Source: Siphonodentalium dalli
Lineage: Eukaryota; Mollusca; Scaphopoda; Gadilida; Siphonodentaliidae
Direction: 5' to 3'
Length of the DNA stretch: 64,000 nt
NCBI GenBank assembly: GCA_032622095.1
Contig: CP136063.1
Coordinates: 28,832,987 to 28,896,986, forward strand
Within the stretch, counting starts at the first letter, position 1, and every line of letters starts with the position of its first letter. The translations under genes were made by a program, and so were the position numbers. Positions 1 to 11,630 of this stretch are shown in pieces. The notes beneath the pieces were generated by a model. It searched no databases. It was not told where the DNA came from and saw nothing but the letters and a program-made list of their open reading frames with translations.

Positions 1-2384
1 CTCCGCCAACTTATATCCTCTCACAAGGTGGTGAATCAATTTAAAGTCTCACTCACCTTGTGTTTATGCCGTGACACCTTTATATTGCAGTCGGCCACTT
101 TCATCGGCATACGTCCGTTCACCTTGAAGTCTCTTCAATCAGTCATCCAAGTCCATCATCCGGGCCCAGACCCACGTGACCCAACAGGGTTCAAATTGTC
201 AATGGGAGGAAATACCGTAATTATATGACCGTGACTACAGATTCAAGAATCACTATAGAGTGGAGTGTACAAATGGATTCTCCTCCAAAGACATCAATCG
301 AACTCTTGGAAAAACTCAAATAGTTTGGAATTTTTTTTTTCCAGCCATCTTTAATTTCCCCAACATGTCATTTTAGTATTATATGATGCAAATTCTTGAA
401 AAGCGTTGGTGCTTGTTGTAGATTTTGTCTTTACATTACAGGGAGCTTACAGGGTCACATAAGACATATTGGCTTTTTAGTTCCATTTAATCACTGCAGA
501 CACTGCTTGTGAATTCGAATTTTACACCTGTTCAAGGAAGTTGTCTGTAAGTCACTGTAAGTGTAACTGTCATCTTCCGCTTCATCGTCAACTTTTCCAA
601 CCTCTTGCTCCTTCTGCTTTCTTGATTTCATTCCAATTCTGGCTATGAGCTTTGTAATTCTTCTTGTCTCCTACTCTGATCTAAGGATAGTAAATAGATC
701 TTCCAGAAGAATGTCAGCTTCTTCAATGGTGGTGCTGTTTAGAATAGCAGCAAATGCACACAATGAGGAAGTCCTGACCTCCCTCACTCTTTTCCTTAAG
801 ATAAGGGAAGATACATTTTAATGGTCTTTAGGATACATATTAGTGTGGGACAACCTACATGTTTAGATAAAAAATAGGAAATACATGGTATATATGTCAT
901 ATACATGTGGCAAGTAACAGATTCATATATTGTAAAGATATAGAAATTAGAATATCAAATTGATTTATTACTGGACATTGTTCACCTGCTGAAGGGGGAG
1001 TTGTACCATGTGTTACATCAATACCACCGCAGTTGACCAATGCCCAGCTCAGCTCCTTCAACACTGTCCACCGAGATGCCATCTCCCAATATTCCTCCCA
1101 GGCAAGCTTGAGCAATACACACTCTCGAATCTGAGCAATGGCCCAAATATTGAGTGTCAGTTCGAAGCACAGTTTGGCTGTCCTCGAATCTAGGGCCTCT
1201 TCTGTTGCTTGGATCATAAGGCTCGTATGAGAAATACTGCCTAATCTGAGGCTGAATGCCTAAGCCGATTAGATGATTCTCATCTAGATTCCCATACATG
1301 TGCCTATTTAGAAGAATCAAATCCGCCCTTTTCACCCCAACTCTCGGACCATTCAATAATTCCCCATATGAACACAAGTTTATTTGAACAGACATGTCTG
1401 CCCTTCCAATATTGCCACTACTGAGATACTAAGCAAATAACCGAGCAATTATATACTGAACAAATATGCGAGACAGAAGAAAACTGTAGGCAACACTTCA
1501 CTTTGTAATATTGACAAAACTGTACTCTGAAACAATACTTGTCCTAATATTACAAAATATTTAACACCACAGAAGTACAAGTATTACTCTTAATGGGCTA
1601 TATTTCTAAGTTAACAGTAGCCATTTACTTCACCAGAATGTTGCATTCTGGCCGCACACATTGGCAAACACAAGAAATACTGATCAAAATAAACAAGTGT
1701 TACAGTTGGAACTATATTTATTTACCGGGCGAATCACCACTTCTTCCAGATGGCGGCAATTTTGAAAAATAGTACACCATTTTCATGACCAATAAACTCA
1801 AATGGAAATAAACACAATAAACTGAGTGAAAATTACGCAGATAAAGTTTTAAACTGCTCGCAGCGCCATTTTTATTACTTTGCCTATGAGTTCTGCGATG
1901 TGACAAAGTATAACTCATAATATTGCATTTATAACCAAACATGAAACACAAACGGAGCAGGAAAGGGGTAAAAAAAAAGCCTAATCTTCTCGTCTGTATT
2001 CCTTGTAGTCAGTTTTAGAGTTGTCGTAAATCTGGGGGCGAGTCCGTGGTTGTTTTCCTTGATGGCGTGATGAAATGAAGTGTATATGAATTGCTTGTTG
2101 GATATCGGCCAATGTCCTAAAACAGCTCAAAGTCCAGTGATTTGAATGAACTTCGCAGAATGCAACTTTCCAGTCACGATTGTCAGCACAAGAGATCGAT
2201 AGAGAGTTATATTTGTAAGTTTTGAAAATGTCAATCCGTGAGATTTTTGCGGGAGGTATGCCCAAAAATGTTCATGTTCCAAAAATAATTTTTATGATGA
2301 AGATTGCATAGTTTTTATGAGTTTCTATTTTATAAATATATAGACCTAAATAAAATGGCAATGAATATCTATTATAGAGATGGG
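1..2384. other. No supportable gene; unassigned AT-rich DNA
   Basis: I find no coding unit I can defend here. Two overlapping minus-strand reading frames (897-1217 and 1018-1395) and one at 1981-2265 are open for about 90-125 codons but match nothing I recognise and have no convincing splice partners. They could be single exons or decayed repeats. The rest is non-coding as far as I can see. Confidence 0.4.
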
Positions 2385-4384
2385 GAATTGACTGCTTTGG
2401 ACCAGTCCGTGGTCCAGGGGTGGACCGCGGTCAGGTCCAGACCGGGTGTCACTGGACCGGACCGCTTTTTGCCGCCGGTCCGGTACTCTCCGGTCCACTA
2501 TTTTACTTAAGTTATAATAAACTTATCGCGAATATGATTGCGTATTTGCCGTCATATCAATTGGTAAACTATGCATTGACGCATTCAAGTTGTTAATATC
2601 TATTAAACGTTTGATGCCACGAAAACAATGTATAGGTGTACTTTGTACATGATATGAATTTGGTCAGGTGCTAGAATACTCACTCTAACATCTTTAGTCT
2701 GAAATCTACAACATTGATAGGCGATATAAAATGTTATATATTTACCTGATGATGACTCGAGCGGTTTAGCATTAAACTCTATGTCCTCATGAAAAGCATC
2801 ATGTAGTAGATCGCTTTCACCGTTTCCACCACGTTCGACCCGATCTCTTGTTCTGTTTTATTATCCTTTCGTATTCAGTCTTTTGCTGTGCGATTTTGGA
2901 TCTAGATTTGAAATAATAGTATGCAAGTGAGCCGAATGCTTCCACTGGCGAGTGATTTGATTACATGGCGTTATAAACCGGGTGTCACTGGACCGGACCG
3001 GACCGCTTTTTGCCGCCCATCCAATACTCTCCGGTCCGGTCCACTATTTTACTTAAGTTATAATAAACTATCGCGAATATGATTGCGTATTTGCCGTCAT
3101 ATCAATTGGTAAACGATGCATTGACGCATTCAAGTTGTTAATATCTATTAAACGTTTGATACACGAAAACAATGTATAGGTGTACTTTGTAGTTACAATA
3201 ACAATAACATTACCGGAACATAATAGACTATGACATCACAATACATCTATTATAGTGATGCGATCTTGACTGCTTTGGACCGATCCGGTCCGTGGTCCAG
3301 GGGTGTACTTTGTACTTTGTACATGATATGAATTTGGTCAGGTGCTAGAATACTCACTCTAACATCTTTAGTCTGAAATCTACAACATTGATCGGCGATA
3401 TAAAATGTTATATATTTACCTGATGATGACTCTAGTCTGAAATCTACAATATTGATAGGCGATATAAAATGTTATATATTTACCTGATGATGACTCTAGT
3501 CTGAAATCTACAATATTGATAGGCGATATAAAATGTTATATATTTACCTGATGATGACTCTTAGTCTGAAATCTACAATATTGATAGGCGATATAAAATG
3601 TTATATATTTACCTGATGATGACTCGAGCGGTTTAGCATTAAACTCTATGTCCTCATGAAAAGCATCATGTAGTAGATCGCTTTCACCGTTTCCACCACG
3701 TTCGACCCGATCTCTTGTTCTGTTTTATTCTTTCGTATTCCGTCTTTTGCTGTGCGATTTCGGATCTAGATTTGAATTAATAGTGAGGTGAATGCTTCCA
3801 CTGGTGAGTGATTTGATTACATGGGGTTATAAACCGGGTGTCACTGGACCAGACCGCTTTTTGCCGCCCATCCAATACTCACCGGTCCATTATTTTACTT
3901 CAGTTATAAAACTATCGCGAATATGATTGCATATTTGCTGTCATATCAATTGGTAAACGATGCATTGACGCATTCAAGTTGTTAATATCTATTAAACATT
4001 TGATGCCACGAAAACAATGTATAGGTGTCCTTTGTACATGTCACTTTTCTTATAATGAAAGTGCCATTGCGGACGGCCGCCTGCTTTGATGTCACCGATT
4101 TCTGAATTTTGATAGATAGCGAATGGAGTATTCTATTGTTTTTCACATTAATAATAAACAAAGAAACATGCAAACCACATTACATAGTACCAGGGTACAC
4201 ACATGTTACACAGTCACATTAATCCAATAGTATTTTATCTTATTCTTATACTGGTTTGATGTTATAATGTGTATTAAATTTTAGCTATATCTTACATATG
4301 CGTTTTAAACTCCAAGAAAGGACTATGCACAATGTGACCTTTCACCTCACGATGTTGCTGCCTTGGCGACGTATCAACAAAAAC
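2385..4384 (+). repeat. GC-rich mosaic repeat, left copy
   Basis: Blocks rich in GGTCCGG and GGACCG alternate with AT-rich blocks such as TATCGCGAATATGATTGCG and TGATGACTC. The same block order recurs several times inside this stretch (from about 2385, 2960, 3240 and 3830). The whole stretch, including the tail ending near ACGATGTTGCTGCCTTGG, recurs in the same orientation at 59290-61565. Blocks are duplicated and shuffled, so this is either a satellite-like array or several nested copies of one non-autonomous element. No target duplication was identified. The short reading frames inside it are not genes. Confidence 0.75.
3369..3625 (+). repeat. Tandem array, four copies of a 64-bp unit
   Basis: Units begin TAGTCTGAAATCTACAA and end CCTGATGATGACTC, at 3369, 3433, 3497 and 3562. 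A single extra T precedes the last unit. The related array at 60519-60583 has only one unit, so the expansion is specific to this copy of the mosaic repeat. Confidence 0.9.
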
Positions 4385-5109
4385 TCTCACCTCAAAATTA
4401 GGTCACATTTACTCCATCATTTTGAATGGTTTAATCGCCCCATCCCTACCAGCCAGTTGGAATCATTCTATCCTGAATTATACAGTGACAAGTGTAACGG
4501 ATCCAGAGTTTGCCACAAGGCATCTGGAGAAAATAACAATTTTCACAACAGATATCATTATATTCATGCAGATATTGTTTTGTTATGCATTTATCAGCTA
4601 TTTCTCCCACATCTGAACTTCTTGGTGCATAATTCTCCATATTACAATGTGTCACTTGGTGCTTAATGAGAAGTTACATGATGCACAGACACATTCAGGG
4701 CCATGGGCGGCTTCCTTTCTGAAAGATTCAATTACATTGGTGATCAAAGAATTCTCAATCTGCTTTTGCAACTTCTTGTTATGGTATTTCTTCTTGTTTG
4801 CAACAATCAGTTATCTGTCTAACACTATAATGTGCTTGTATTTCCTCCTCTCTGCAATCAACAACTTTTTGCTGTAAACATTATTTCTAGCATATCTCTG
4901 TTTTCCACAATTTTCTGATGCCTGACTGGTTTGTTCTATATTTGTTATTTGTATGGTGGCCCATGATACATCAATATTCATTGAGGACATAATATGTTCT
5001 TGAATATTTTGAAATGCAGGACGTTACCATCGCTGGAACTTACCAGTATTCATCAGAAGGTGCTGAACGACAGCTTCTCTAACATTAGAATGGTGATCTT
5101 CAGTACCAG
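4385..5109. other. No gene seen
   Basis: Open frames on both strands (4298-4877) lack codon structure or homology I can recognise. No repeats are evident. Confidence 0.35.
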
Positions 5110-5113
5110 TTAA

Positions 5114-5324
5114 CCCTTTTAGTGCCAGGGGCCGATCTCATCGGCTCTAAACCTACAAAATAAGTCTGTTAAAGAATATAAGAATAAATTATTAAAATTG
5201 TAAAAAAAAAAAAAAAAAAAAATTGTTAGGCCAATGCATTCTCTTATATATTTGATATATATAAAAGAATGCATTGGCACAGGGTATATGGGTTGATACA
5301 AAAATCGACCTGGCACTCAAAGGG
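5114..5324. mobile_element. TTAA-flanked MITE with internal hairpin (211 bp)
   Basis: It is flanked by TTAA at 5110-5113 and 5325-5328. The ends are inverted repeats: CCCTTTTAGTGCCAGG on the left, and the complement of CCTGGCACTCAAAGGG on the right (one mismatch in 16). The inside contains a long A-run and a hairpin (about 5227-5281) whose arm is CCAATGCATTCTCTTATATA. CCCTTT ends with TTAA duplication are typical of piggyBac-like non-autonomous elements. It carries no coding sequence. Confidence 0.85.
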
Positions 5325-5969
5325 TTAAGGCATATGATACTGCTCGGAAAAAACAATTGCCATCTCCAGTAATTTTTTTTTTTAAAGTTGAAAGCTCTCT
5401 TTAATTTCATCACTGCCAATGTATTCAAGATGATTTTGGAAAGTCAATCCCAATTTAGTGGATGCATTTATCTGGCACTGTTTTGTCAGTGGAGCGAAGT
5501 GTATATGATCTTGTGATAGTTTTTAGTTACAACATGCCCCTAAGGTTTTATTCAGTTTGTTTTTAAATTCGCTATAGCATGCTTAGGCATACCGAAAAAA
5601 AAATCTAAAAAAAAACTTTATCTAAAAAAAATTTTAGGGCCGATTTTACAGACCGTAAATTAGGGCCAATGAGATCAGCCCCCATGCTTCCCATGTCATT
5701 ACATATTTTTGAAAAAGATGATGCCGTTAGCAGTACACTGAGCACCACAAACTTTGAACACTTTATCACCTTTGTCCACCAGCTGGGCGCGACCTCATAC
5801 CAGTGCATCGTCTGCTGATAACAACCAGGCTGGGTTACCTCCCCACAACATTCTGGTGTATAGAGTGTCTGCTAGTAACAAACAGGCTGGGTTAGCTCCC
5901 TTAATCTGCCTGTGGACGACACATACATCAGAGCCTTTTTCCGCAACCATACTGGGGTCTCTCCCTTAA
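5325..5969. other. Tandemly repeated target locus
   Basis: From about 5821 the sequence repeats a motif containing CAGGCTGGGTTA-CTCC and CTCCCTTAATCTGCCTGTGG. The last copy is interrupted at its TTAA (5966-5969) by the transposon at 5970. The continuation of that copy, TTAATCTGCCTATGG, is found at 11627 on the other side of two inserted elements. Confidence 0.6.
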
Positions 5970-8900
5970 AGGGATACTGTACCCAAAATGTTGTTGTTGG
6001 TTTCTATAGTCTCAGAGTCGGAGAATAAGGTAACAATTTTTCCATTATTTGAAAGTCTGTTGAGTACGAAGTAGTGTTACGGATGGCAAATTTACCGGAA
6101 TGCAAAAATACAAATTGTCGTTGTCGAGTAATTTTTGTACAGTTTTCAACCAAATGTATCAAATAAAAGTTATATTATATATGCATACTAGTCCCATATA
6201 CTCATTTATCGTCACTAGTCAGTGAGTGGCTTGAGTTTTCTCCCCGTATCATCATAATGTTTTAAACGATCGCGTGTGCCATCCGTTTACCAATCCAGTA
6301 TCCCTCAATTAATTTGATTACGTCTGGTACACGGAAATTCGTAATTTACATTACGCCATTTTATGGCTCCAGTCATAAATGAAATTTATATCAAATTATT
6401 AACTTTGATTTTAAGATAGCCTATTAACCTGAGCGTTTACAGAATACATCTTCGACTCAAATTAATTATGTTTCTATATATTATCGATATTAGGCCAAAA
6501 AAAAAAAGTGTTTTGGTTCTCGGGCAATTTTATTTTCGAATCAATGAGGGAGGGAGGGTTTTATTTTTATTTTTTATTTTTTTCAGCTGGTATAATAAGT
6601 ATGGTAATTGTGTATATTAACCTTGTTTCCCCATTCTGAGCTGATACTTAACAGTTGTTGGAAGTTCTGACTAAAAAACAATATATTTTCCTCACTTATT
6701 CTCCCTGTACTTTTATGCACATGTATATTTTCAGTAGGAACTTCCAACAAATGTGATGAATGAACCATATATCTGTTTAAATAGTAAATATGATGCCAAA
6801 TTGTAAAGTATAATAACACACAAGTTTGTTTTAGACATGGACACATCATGTCAGAGGTACATCGTATATCCTCAAATTGTGTCGTGACAAAACAAACATA
6901 TGCAACATTATCTTTACCTCATTCAGCATGGTTTGATATCCCACACTTCAGAGCAACTTTCCTATGACTCTGAAATGTCTCTTCTTCAAGCAATATATGG
7001 GATTGAGATTTATCCTTTCTCTGAATGTGAATTTAATGAATCATGATGTGCATGAACATAACTGTGAAAACAATTAACCAAATTATGGTTATTAAAACTG
7101 TTCAAAACCAAACAATATTAGTCTCCTTCACCATGTCTATCTAATGTGATGTACTAATATATTGAACGTTTGTATCGTTTAAATGTTCACATTAGGTTTT
7201 AGGTTTCTTAGAAGCCCGTTTGTTCTTCAACTTTGATTGTTTATCAGCATGGATGTTACGTTTACGGCAAAGTACTTTTTGAAAAAGCTCAATACATGAT
7301 TGGCACTGTGGGTAACTGCCATCATCCCTGTTCAGTTCATCTGTCCCTCCACATTTAATACATATATCTGGAAAACATTTGCTGCTATAATATGGTATTT
7401 CAATGTCATCGGAACATCTCAGGTTTTGACGAACAAACACCCCGTCTAAAACTTGATTGATAGTAGGAGCTTTTGGGTGTTTTAGATCCTGTAAGATTGC
7501 ACCACAAGAATAAGAGTACAACTCAAGAACACGGTTCAGTACTGACTGGTCATTAAGATTGAGTTTCCTGTCACAGTATATTACTCTTAGTTTGTCACAT
7601 TCAGTACACTTCATGTTCATCTTAAGTGTGTTTGCCGTTTGTGCAGATGGACTAAATGGGATCCCGTGGGCAGTTTTGGCTTTTGACAAAAGTGATGGTC
7701 TATGTTTTTCTGATGTATCAGTTCCATATAAATCAGCAAAAGCTTGGTAGTGTTCATCATTATCAGGTACGGGATCTGGCACTCGATGAAGCTGTCTAAA
7801 ATCCTCTGTTAGCAAACACAGGGGCTTGCATATGTCACAGTTGGGCTTTCCACATTTACTTATTGTGAACGAATAATGCCTGGACACACAACAGTGATCC
7901 ATGAAAGCTTTTAGCTCAAGCTTAGATTTCAGTAGTGCACTGGTATTCTGGTCAGCGCAGATTGTTTTGTCTATTTTTCGCAGTTCATCCCACAGGTGGT
8001 CAATCTTCTCATCAGAAGCTGCGTCAAATGTCTGGAAAGGGTGATCTTTGAGAGACAGTTTTTTTAATAGATTGTTCAGGAGTGATTTTACTGGAGATAT
8101 GCTCTCCAAAAATGCTTCCTTCAGACCAGGACATTTCTCAGCCTTTTGTCTTATGTCAGTCATGGAATTTGCTGATTTTATAGCGACTTCAAATTTTTCC
8201 TCCATGTTTTGTCTCATAAGTCCAACTGTGTTGAGGGCCAGATTAATTATCGACATGATCCTTTCTGGTGGATTCCTCCATGAACTATTTGGGGCTGTTC
8301 TACAAGCAACCAGCATGTCAAGGTTTAGTTTTCTGAAAATAGCCACCAACGAAGCTTGTACAGTGAGGTAAGTCAGTCGGTGATCAGGTCCACCATCACT
8401 GTAGAGGTAGAGCACAGGTTTTGAGACATCTCCATCAGAATTATCTTCAAGAATTTGTGAAAGCTCGGCCATATGCCGCATTGAATATGAGGCCTCAAAT
8501 ACATGATCCTTGACACCTACAAAGACCTTTCCTCTATAGAATGACCCTGTTATTTCATCTGGGATGTCAACAAGCATCACAACACTGGGGATAATGCTGG
8601 ACTTTGTGAAATCATGATCAGCAACTGCAAATTTCCTATCTGTGGTAACAATAACCTGCCTCCCACGATCAACTGCAGCAACAGGTAGGCCTGGTTCACC
8701 CACCTTGCAACAGTGCTTGTCATCAACGCATACAAAATTAACAATTTCTCTATGTTTCACAGCCATTTCACGTAGATACCTGAACATAGCAGCTGCATAG
8801 TGGTCATCCTCATGTTGTTTACGATAAATGCGTGCTTGCACCATGAATTTAACATTTAGTCTCCCAGTGAATTGGAGGGAAGCTTCAGTGAACGGATTTT

Positions 8901-11225
8901 TTGGTGCAAATTGTAAACGAAGCCACTGTTCGCTGGGTATCGGTATGTCGGGATCACAAAGAGCTGCAACTTCTTTTAACAGAGTCGGTACTGAAATCGC
9001 TGAAGCCAGATATGTTAATTCGTCTCCATGGCGCCTCTCCTGAACGACTTCCTCAACCACATTTTCTAAATATGTCTTACATTTATCGAAAAATATGTCA
9101 TATTTCGGAGGTCTCCCTTCATTGTGATGGCGCATATCGGTAACAATACTGGGATCCTCCATACTAAATGCTAACGCAACTCTCTGGTCCATCAACTGAG
9201 TTGCAGCTGTGCCTGCTGAAGAAGCATCACCTGTGAGGTCTCTGTATATAAACCTGAGGGCAGCAACATTGGTGCCACACATTCTACCACATTTCAAAAC
9301 AAACTTTTTGCGCATCGCACGGGTGTGAAACTTTGGCATATCCAGTCGTAATTTATTGCATATCTTGTTGTTTTCATTGATAATATTTTCCTCGGTATCG
9401 AATGCGGATGTTTTCCATATGAAGTGGTAGGTACCAAGACTGTTTCCAAATGAATGACGAAACATATAACATTTGAATGGGGTGGCTTGTGAAAGGTTTT
9501 CCAAATAATAGCGCCTTTTCCTGAGATCTTCAGGGGTGAAGTCATCAACGGGAAATGGTTCGTATGGTGCAGAGGCTAACAAAGTATCAATCAGTGGCTT
9601 GTATCTAGCAACGAAAGTGGGCTTGATTGGATTCTGAGTAGAAAACATAGTAAGAATTTCACTAGTATCGTCGCTTCGTATAATCGTTTCACATGATCGA
9701 TTGTCAGATACAGTTTTGCGTTTGTCCTCAAGATAGCCGACGTACTTATGAAGGCAGTCTGACATCTGGCATAGAGCACATTTTATAACTGCCCACATTT
9801 CAGCCTGTATCCATGGTTGATCGATGATGCGCTCCAATTTTGTGGCATGCAACAACAACTCCTCAGCGTCCACTTGAGGTAGTTTATGTTTATGTGAAGT
9901 TGGATTATTGTAACCGCAGAATACATCAAAAAGCTTTGGCAGGTGGAATCCCCTATCATCAAACCGACTTCTAAACTGATCTGTATACCAGATGGCTTGG
10001 GTAACATCCTTACAAAAATCACGTCCAATTGTTTCAACAGATGCCGGCATGAAGCCTAACTTTTGGTCCTTCAACCAGCTAACGAAATTGTTAAAAAGTT
10101 CATGGTTTTTCTTTATCACTGGAGACGGGAACTTGCCAGGCCATGATAATTTTCTACTACTCTCCATTAAAATGTTGAAAGCATTCTGTGTTTTTTTGGG
10201 GCTTTTTTCACAAGTGTTTTCAGCTGCAGCACAGGGTGATTGTTTTGCTTTTATTTCAAGTGTAAGATATCTACCAAAACATTCTACAGTATCTGCCACT
10301 GTTGCATTCAATGTTACTCGCTGGAAATCACTATGCTTGCCATTCCCAACGAACACAACACCGTAAAATGGACTTGTTTCTGTGGAATTGAAAGGGTTAA
10401 GCTCCACTGGGATTGGTCTCTCTTGATGCTGTTCATTGGCAATATCTCCATTAAAAATACCCTTCAAAAGCAGCAGAAGAGTATAATCAGAGTTCACTGG
10501 CACAATGCACCAGTCTCTCAGTGTTTTATTATTGTGTACGATTTGTAATGAAACCGGCATGATTCTATGCTCTAGTTACCACGTTTAAAAACAGTCAATT
10601 TTGGGGGAATCCCTGGGAATCCCCGGTTTATATATAAAAAATTAAACTGGGAAGCGGAACATTAATTCTAAAGAGGAACATTAGATCATCAACTACTGTA
10701 TTTTTGTTACTTTCAGTAGACTATCATCACTATATTGTCATATTAAGAAGTTATATTATGGTCAGTCCCCAGTTCTATAAATGGCTTAAAAGCTGCAAAG
10801 CCAGAAACTATTCAAGGTCAAGAAATGGTCCGGTATATTAAACTCCACATTCCGAAATTTTAATTTACCTGTGCCGTTGTATTGAGAAATATAAATTGGA
10901 AATCAAACAAACATGTGATTACAGACAATCGGGGATTTTGTGCTCACTATACCTGTCTCAAGGACCTGATAACAGAAAGGTTGTGGTTTGATCTATTTGT
11001 TAATAAAGCTCAATGAGAGTTTGACAGTATAGTACGTTCATGTTTCCTATTTTCACTTTGGCCTATATCAGTACACAATTCCCACCGGTGATATATCAAT
11101 AAAAACGATCTATGCGGCTATTTTTTTTCAATGCGGCGGTGCTTGAGAACCAAAACTCTTTTTTTTTTTGGCCTTAGATCGTTGTTATCACCTGAAATTT
11201 ATTGAAAATGGCGTACAGTACCCCT
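5970..11225 (-). mobile_element. Complete TTAA-targeting DNA transposon encoding a 1122-aa DDE-like protein
   Basis: The 5256-bp element is bounded by TTAA at 5966-5969 and 11226-11229. Its ends are inverted: left AGGGATACTGTACCC, right complement AGGGGTACTGTACGCC. A second inverted pair lies inward: GGCC, an A-run, then a stretch containing TTTTGGTTCTC at about 6492-6528, and its complement at about 11126-11172. That pair sits about 520 bp from the left end but only about 50 bp from the right end, so the termini are asymmetric. One long ORF (7192-10560, minus) fills the middle. TTAA duplication is known for piggyBac and Kolobok elements. The protein does not look like piggyBac, so I leave the superfamily open. 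Confidence 0.88.
7192..10560 (-). CDS. Large DDE-like transposase, single exon
   Basis: The frame is uninterrupted over 1122 residues and starts at an ATG. An acidic triad that fits an RNase H-fold transposase is visible: VDDK (D613/D614), SDGGPDH (D722), and E766 in a WRNPPE context, with 44 residues from D722 to E766. The NP-x-E setting resembles the third acidic residue of many DDE enzymes. The C-terminal third is cysteine-rich: a CGKPNCDIC cluster, then CTEC and CIKCGG...CQSC pairs, probably zinc-binding. The tail is strongly basic (KLKNKRASKKPK), suiting DNA binding or nuclear entry. The gene lies alone between TTAA-flanked inverted ends, so transposition of its own element is the likely role. 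I recall similar unnamed proteins in cnidarians and molluscs but cannot name the family. No frameshift or stop is seen, so it may be intact. Confidence 0.85.
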   Translation of the reverse strand: MPVSLQIVHNNKTLRDWCIVPVNSDYTLLLLLKGIFNGDIANEQHQERPIPVELNPFNSTETSPFYGVVFVGNGKHSDFQRVTLNATVADTVECFGRYLTLEIKAKQSPCAAAENTCEKSPKKTQNAFNILMESSRKLSWPGKFPSPVIKKNHELFNNFVSWLKDQKLGFMPASVETIGRDFCKDVTQAIWYTDQFRSRFDDRGFHLPKLFDVFCGYNNPTSHKHKLPQVDAEELLLHATKLERIIDQPWIQAEMWAVIKCALCQMSDCLHKYVGYLEDKRKTVSDNRSCETIIRSDDTSEILTMFSTQNPIKPTFVARYKPLIDTLLASAPYEPFPVDDFTPEDLRKRRYYLENLSQATPFKCYMFRHSFGNSLGTYHFIWKTSAFDTEENIINENNKICNKLRLDMPKFHTRAMRKKFVLKCGRMCGTNVAALRFIYRDLTGDASSAGTAATQLMDQRVALAFSMEDPSIVTDMRHHNEGRPPKYDIFFDKCKTYLENVVEEVVQERRHGDELTYLASAISVPTLLKEVAALCDPDIPIPSEQWLRLQFAPKNPFTEASLQFTGRLNVKFMVQARIYRKQHEDDHYAAAMFRYLREMAVKHREIVNFVCVDDKHCCKVGEPGLPVAAVDRGRQVIVTTDRKFAVADHDFTKSSIIPSVVMLVDIPDEITGSFYRGKVFVGVKDHVFEASYSMRHMAELSQILEDNSDGDVSKPVLYLYSDGGPDHRLTYLTVQASLVAIFRKLNLDMLVACRTAPNSSWRNPPERIMSIINLALNTVGLMRQNMEEKFEVAIKSANSMTDIRQKAEKCPGLKEAFLESISPVKSLLNNLLKKLSLKDHPFQTFDAASDEKIDHLWDELRKIDKTICADQNTSALLKSKLELKAFMDHCCVSRHYSFTISKCGKPNCDICKPLCLLTEDFRQLHRVPDPVPDNDEHYQAFADLYGTDTSEKHRPSLLSKAKTAHGIPFSPSAQTANTLKMNMKCTECDKLRVIYCDRKLNLNDQSVLNRVLELYSYSCGAILQDLKHPKAPTINQVLDGVFVRQNLRCSDDIEIPYYSSKCFPDICIKCGGTDELNRDDGSYPQCQSCIELFQKVLCRKRNIHADKQSKLKNKRASKKPKT

Positions 11226-11229
11226 TTAA

Positions 11230-11626
11230 CCCATTACCCAACAAACCGGCCAAAAACGCCCAAATAAAGCTTCAACAGCCTAAAATATCTTCGGTCTGTC
11301 TCAATAACACCATACAAATATGGATATCATCGGAACCGGTTCATTGACCACATTGTGATGGTTACAGTTATGCCCTGTGCCAATGCATTCTCTTATATAT
11401 GCGAGTCGACCATAGGTCGCCTTGCATATATAAGAGAATGCATTGGCCTAAAAAAATCTTATATTTTTTAACAATTTTTATAATATTTTTCTACATTCTT
11501 TGACAATTTTATCATTTTTAATATGTGTTAAGCCAATGCATTCTCTTATATATGCGAGGCGACCTATGGTCGACTCGCATATATAAGAGAATGCATTGGT
11601 ACAGGGCCGTTCTGTTGGGTAAAGGG
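11230..11626. mobile_element. TTAA-flanked MITE with two hairpins (397 bp)
   Basis: It shares its left TTAA (11226-11229) with the preceding transposon and has a right TTAA at 11627-11630. The ends read CCCATTACCCAACA and, inverted, CCCTTTACCCAACA. Inside are two hairpins (about 11375-11451 and 11531-11605) with the arm CCAATGCATTCTCTTATATA. It is the same family as 27905-28247, in the opposite orientation: the flank containing CCGGCCAAAAACGCCCAAAT is present in both. Non-coding, piggyBac-like ends. Confidence 0.88.
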
Positions 11627-11630
11627 TTAA

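Noticed and set aside
897-1395. Overlapping minus-strand open frames as a gene
   Set aside because: Two frames compete, with no recognisable domain, splice sites or poly(A) signal to choose between them.
3369-3625. Regular 64-bp direct repeats resembling a CRISPR array
   Set aside because: Units are contiguous with no variable spacers and lie in animal DNA; a simple tandem repeat.
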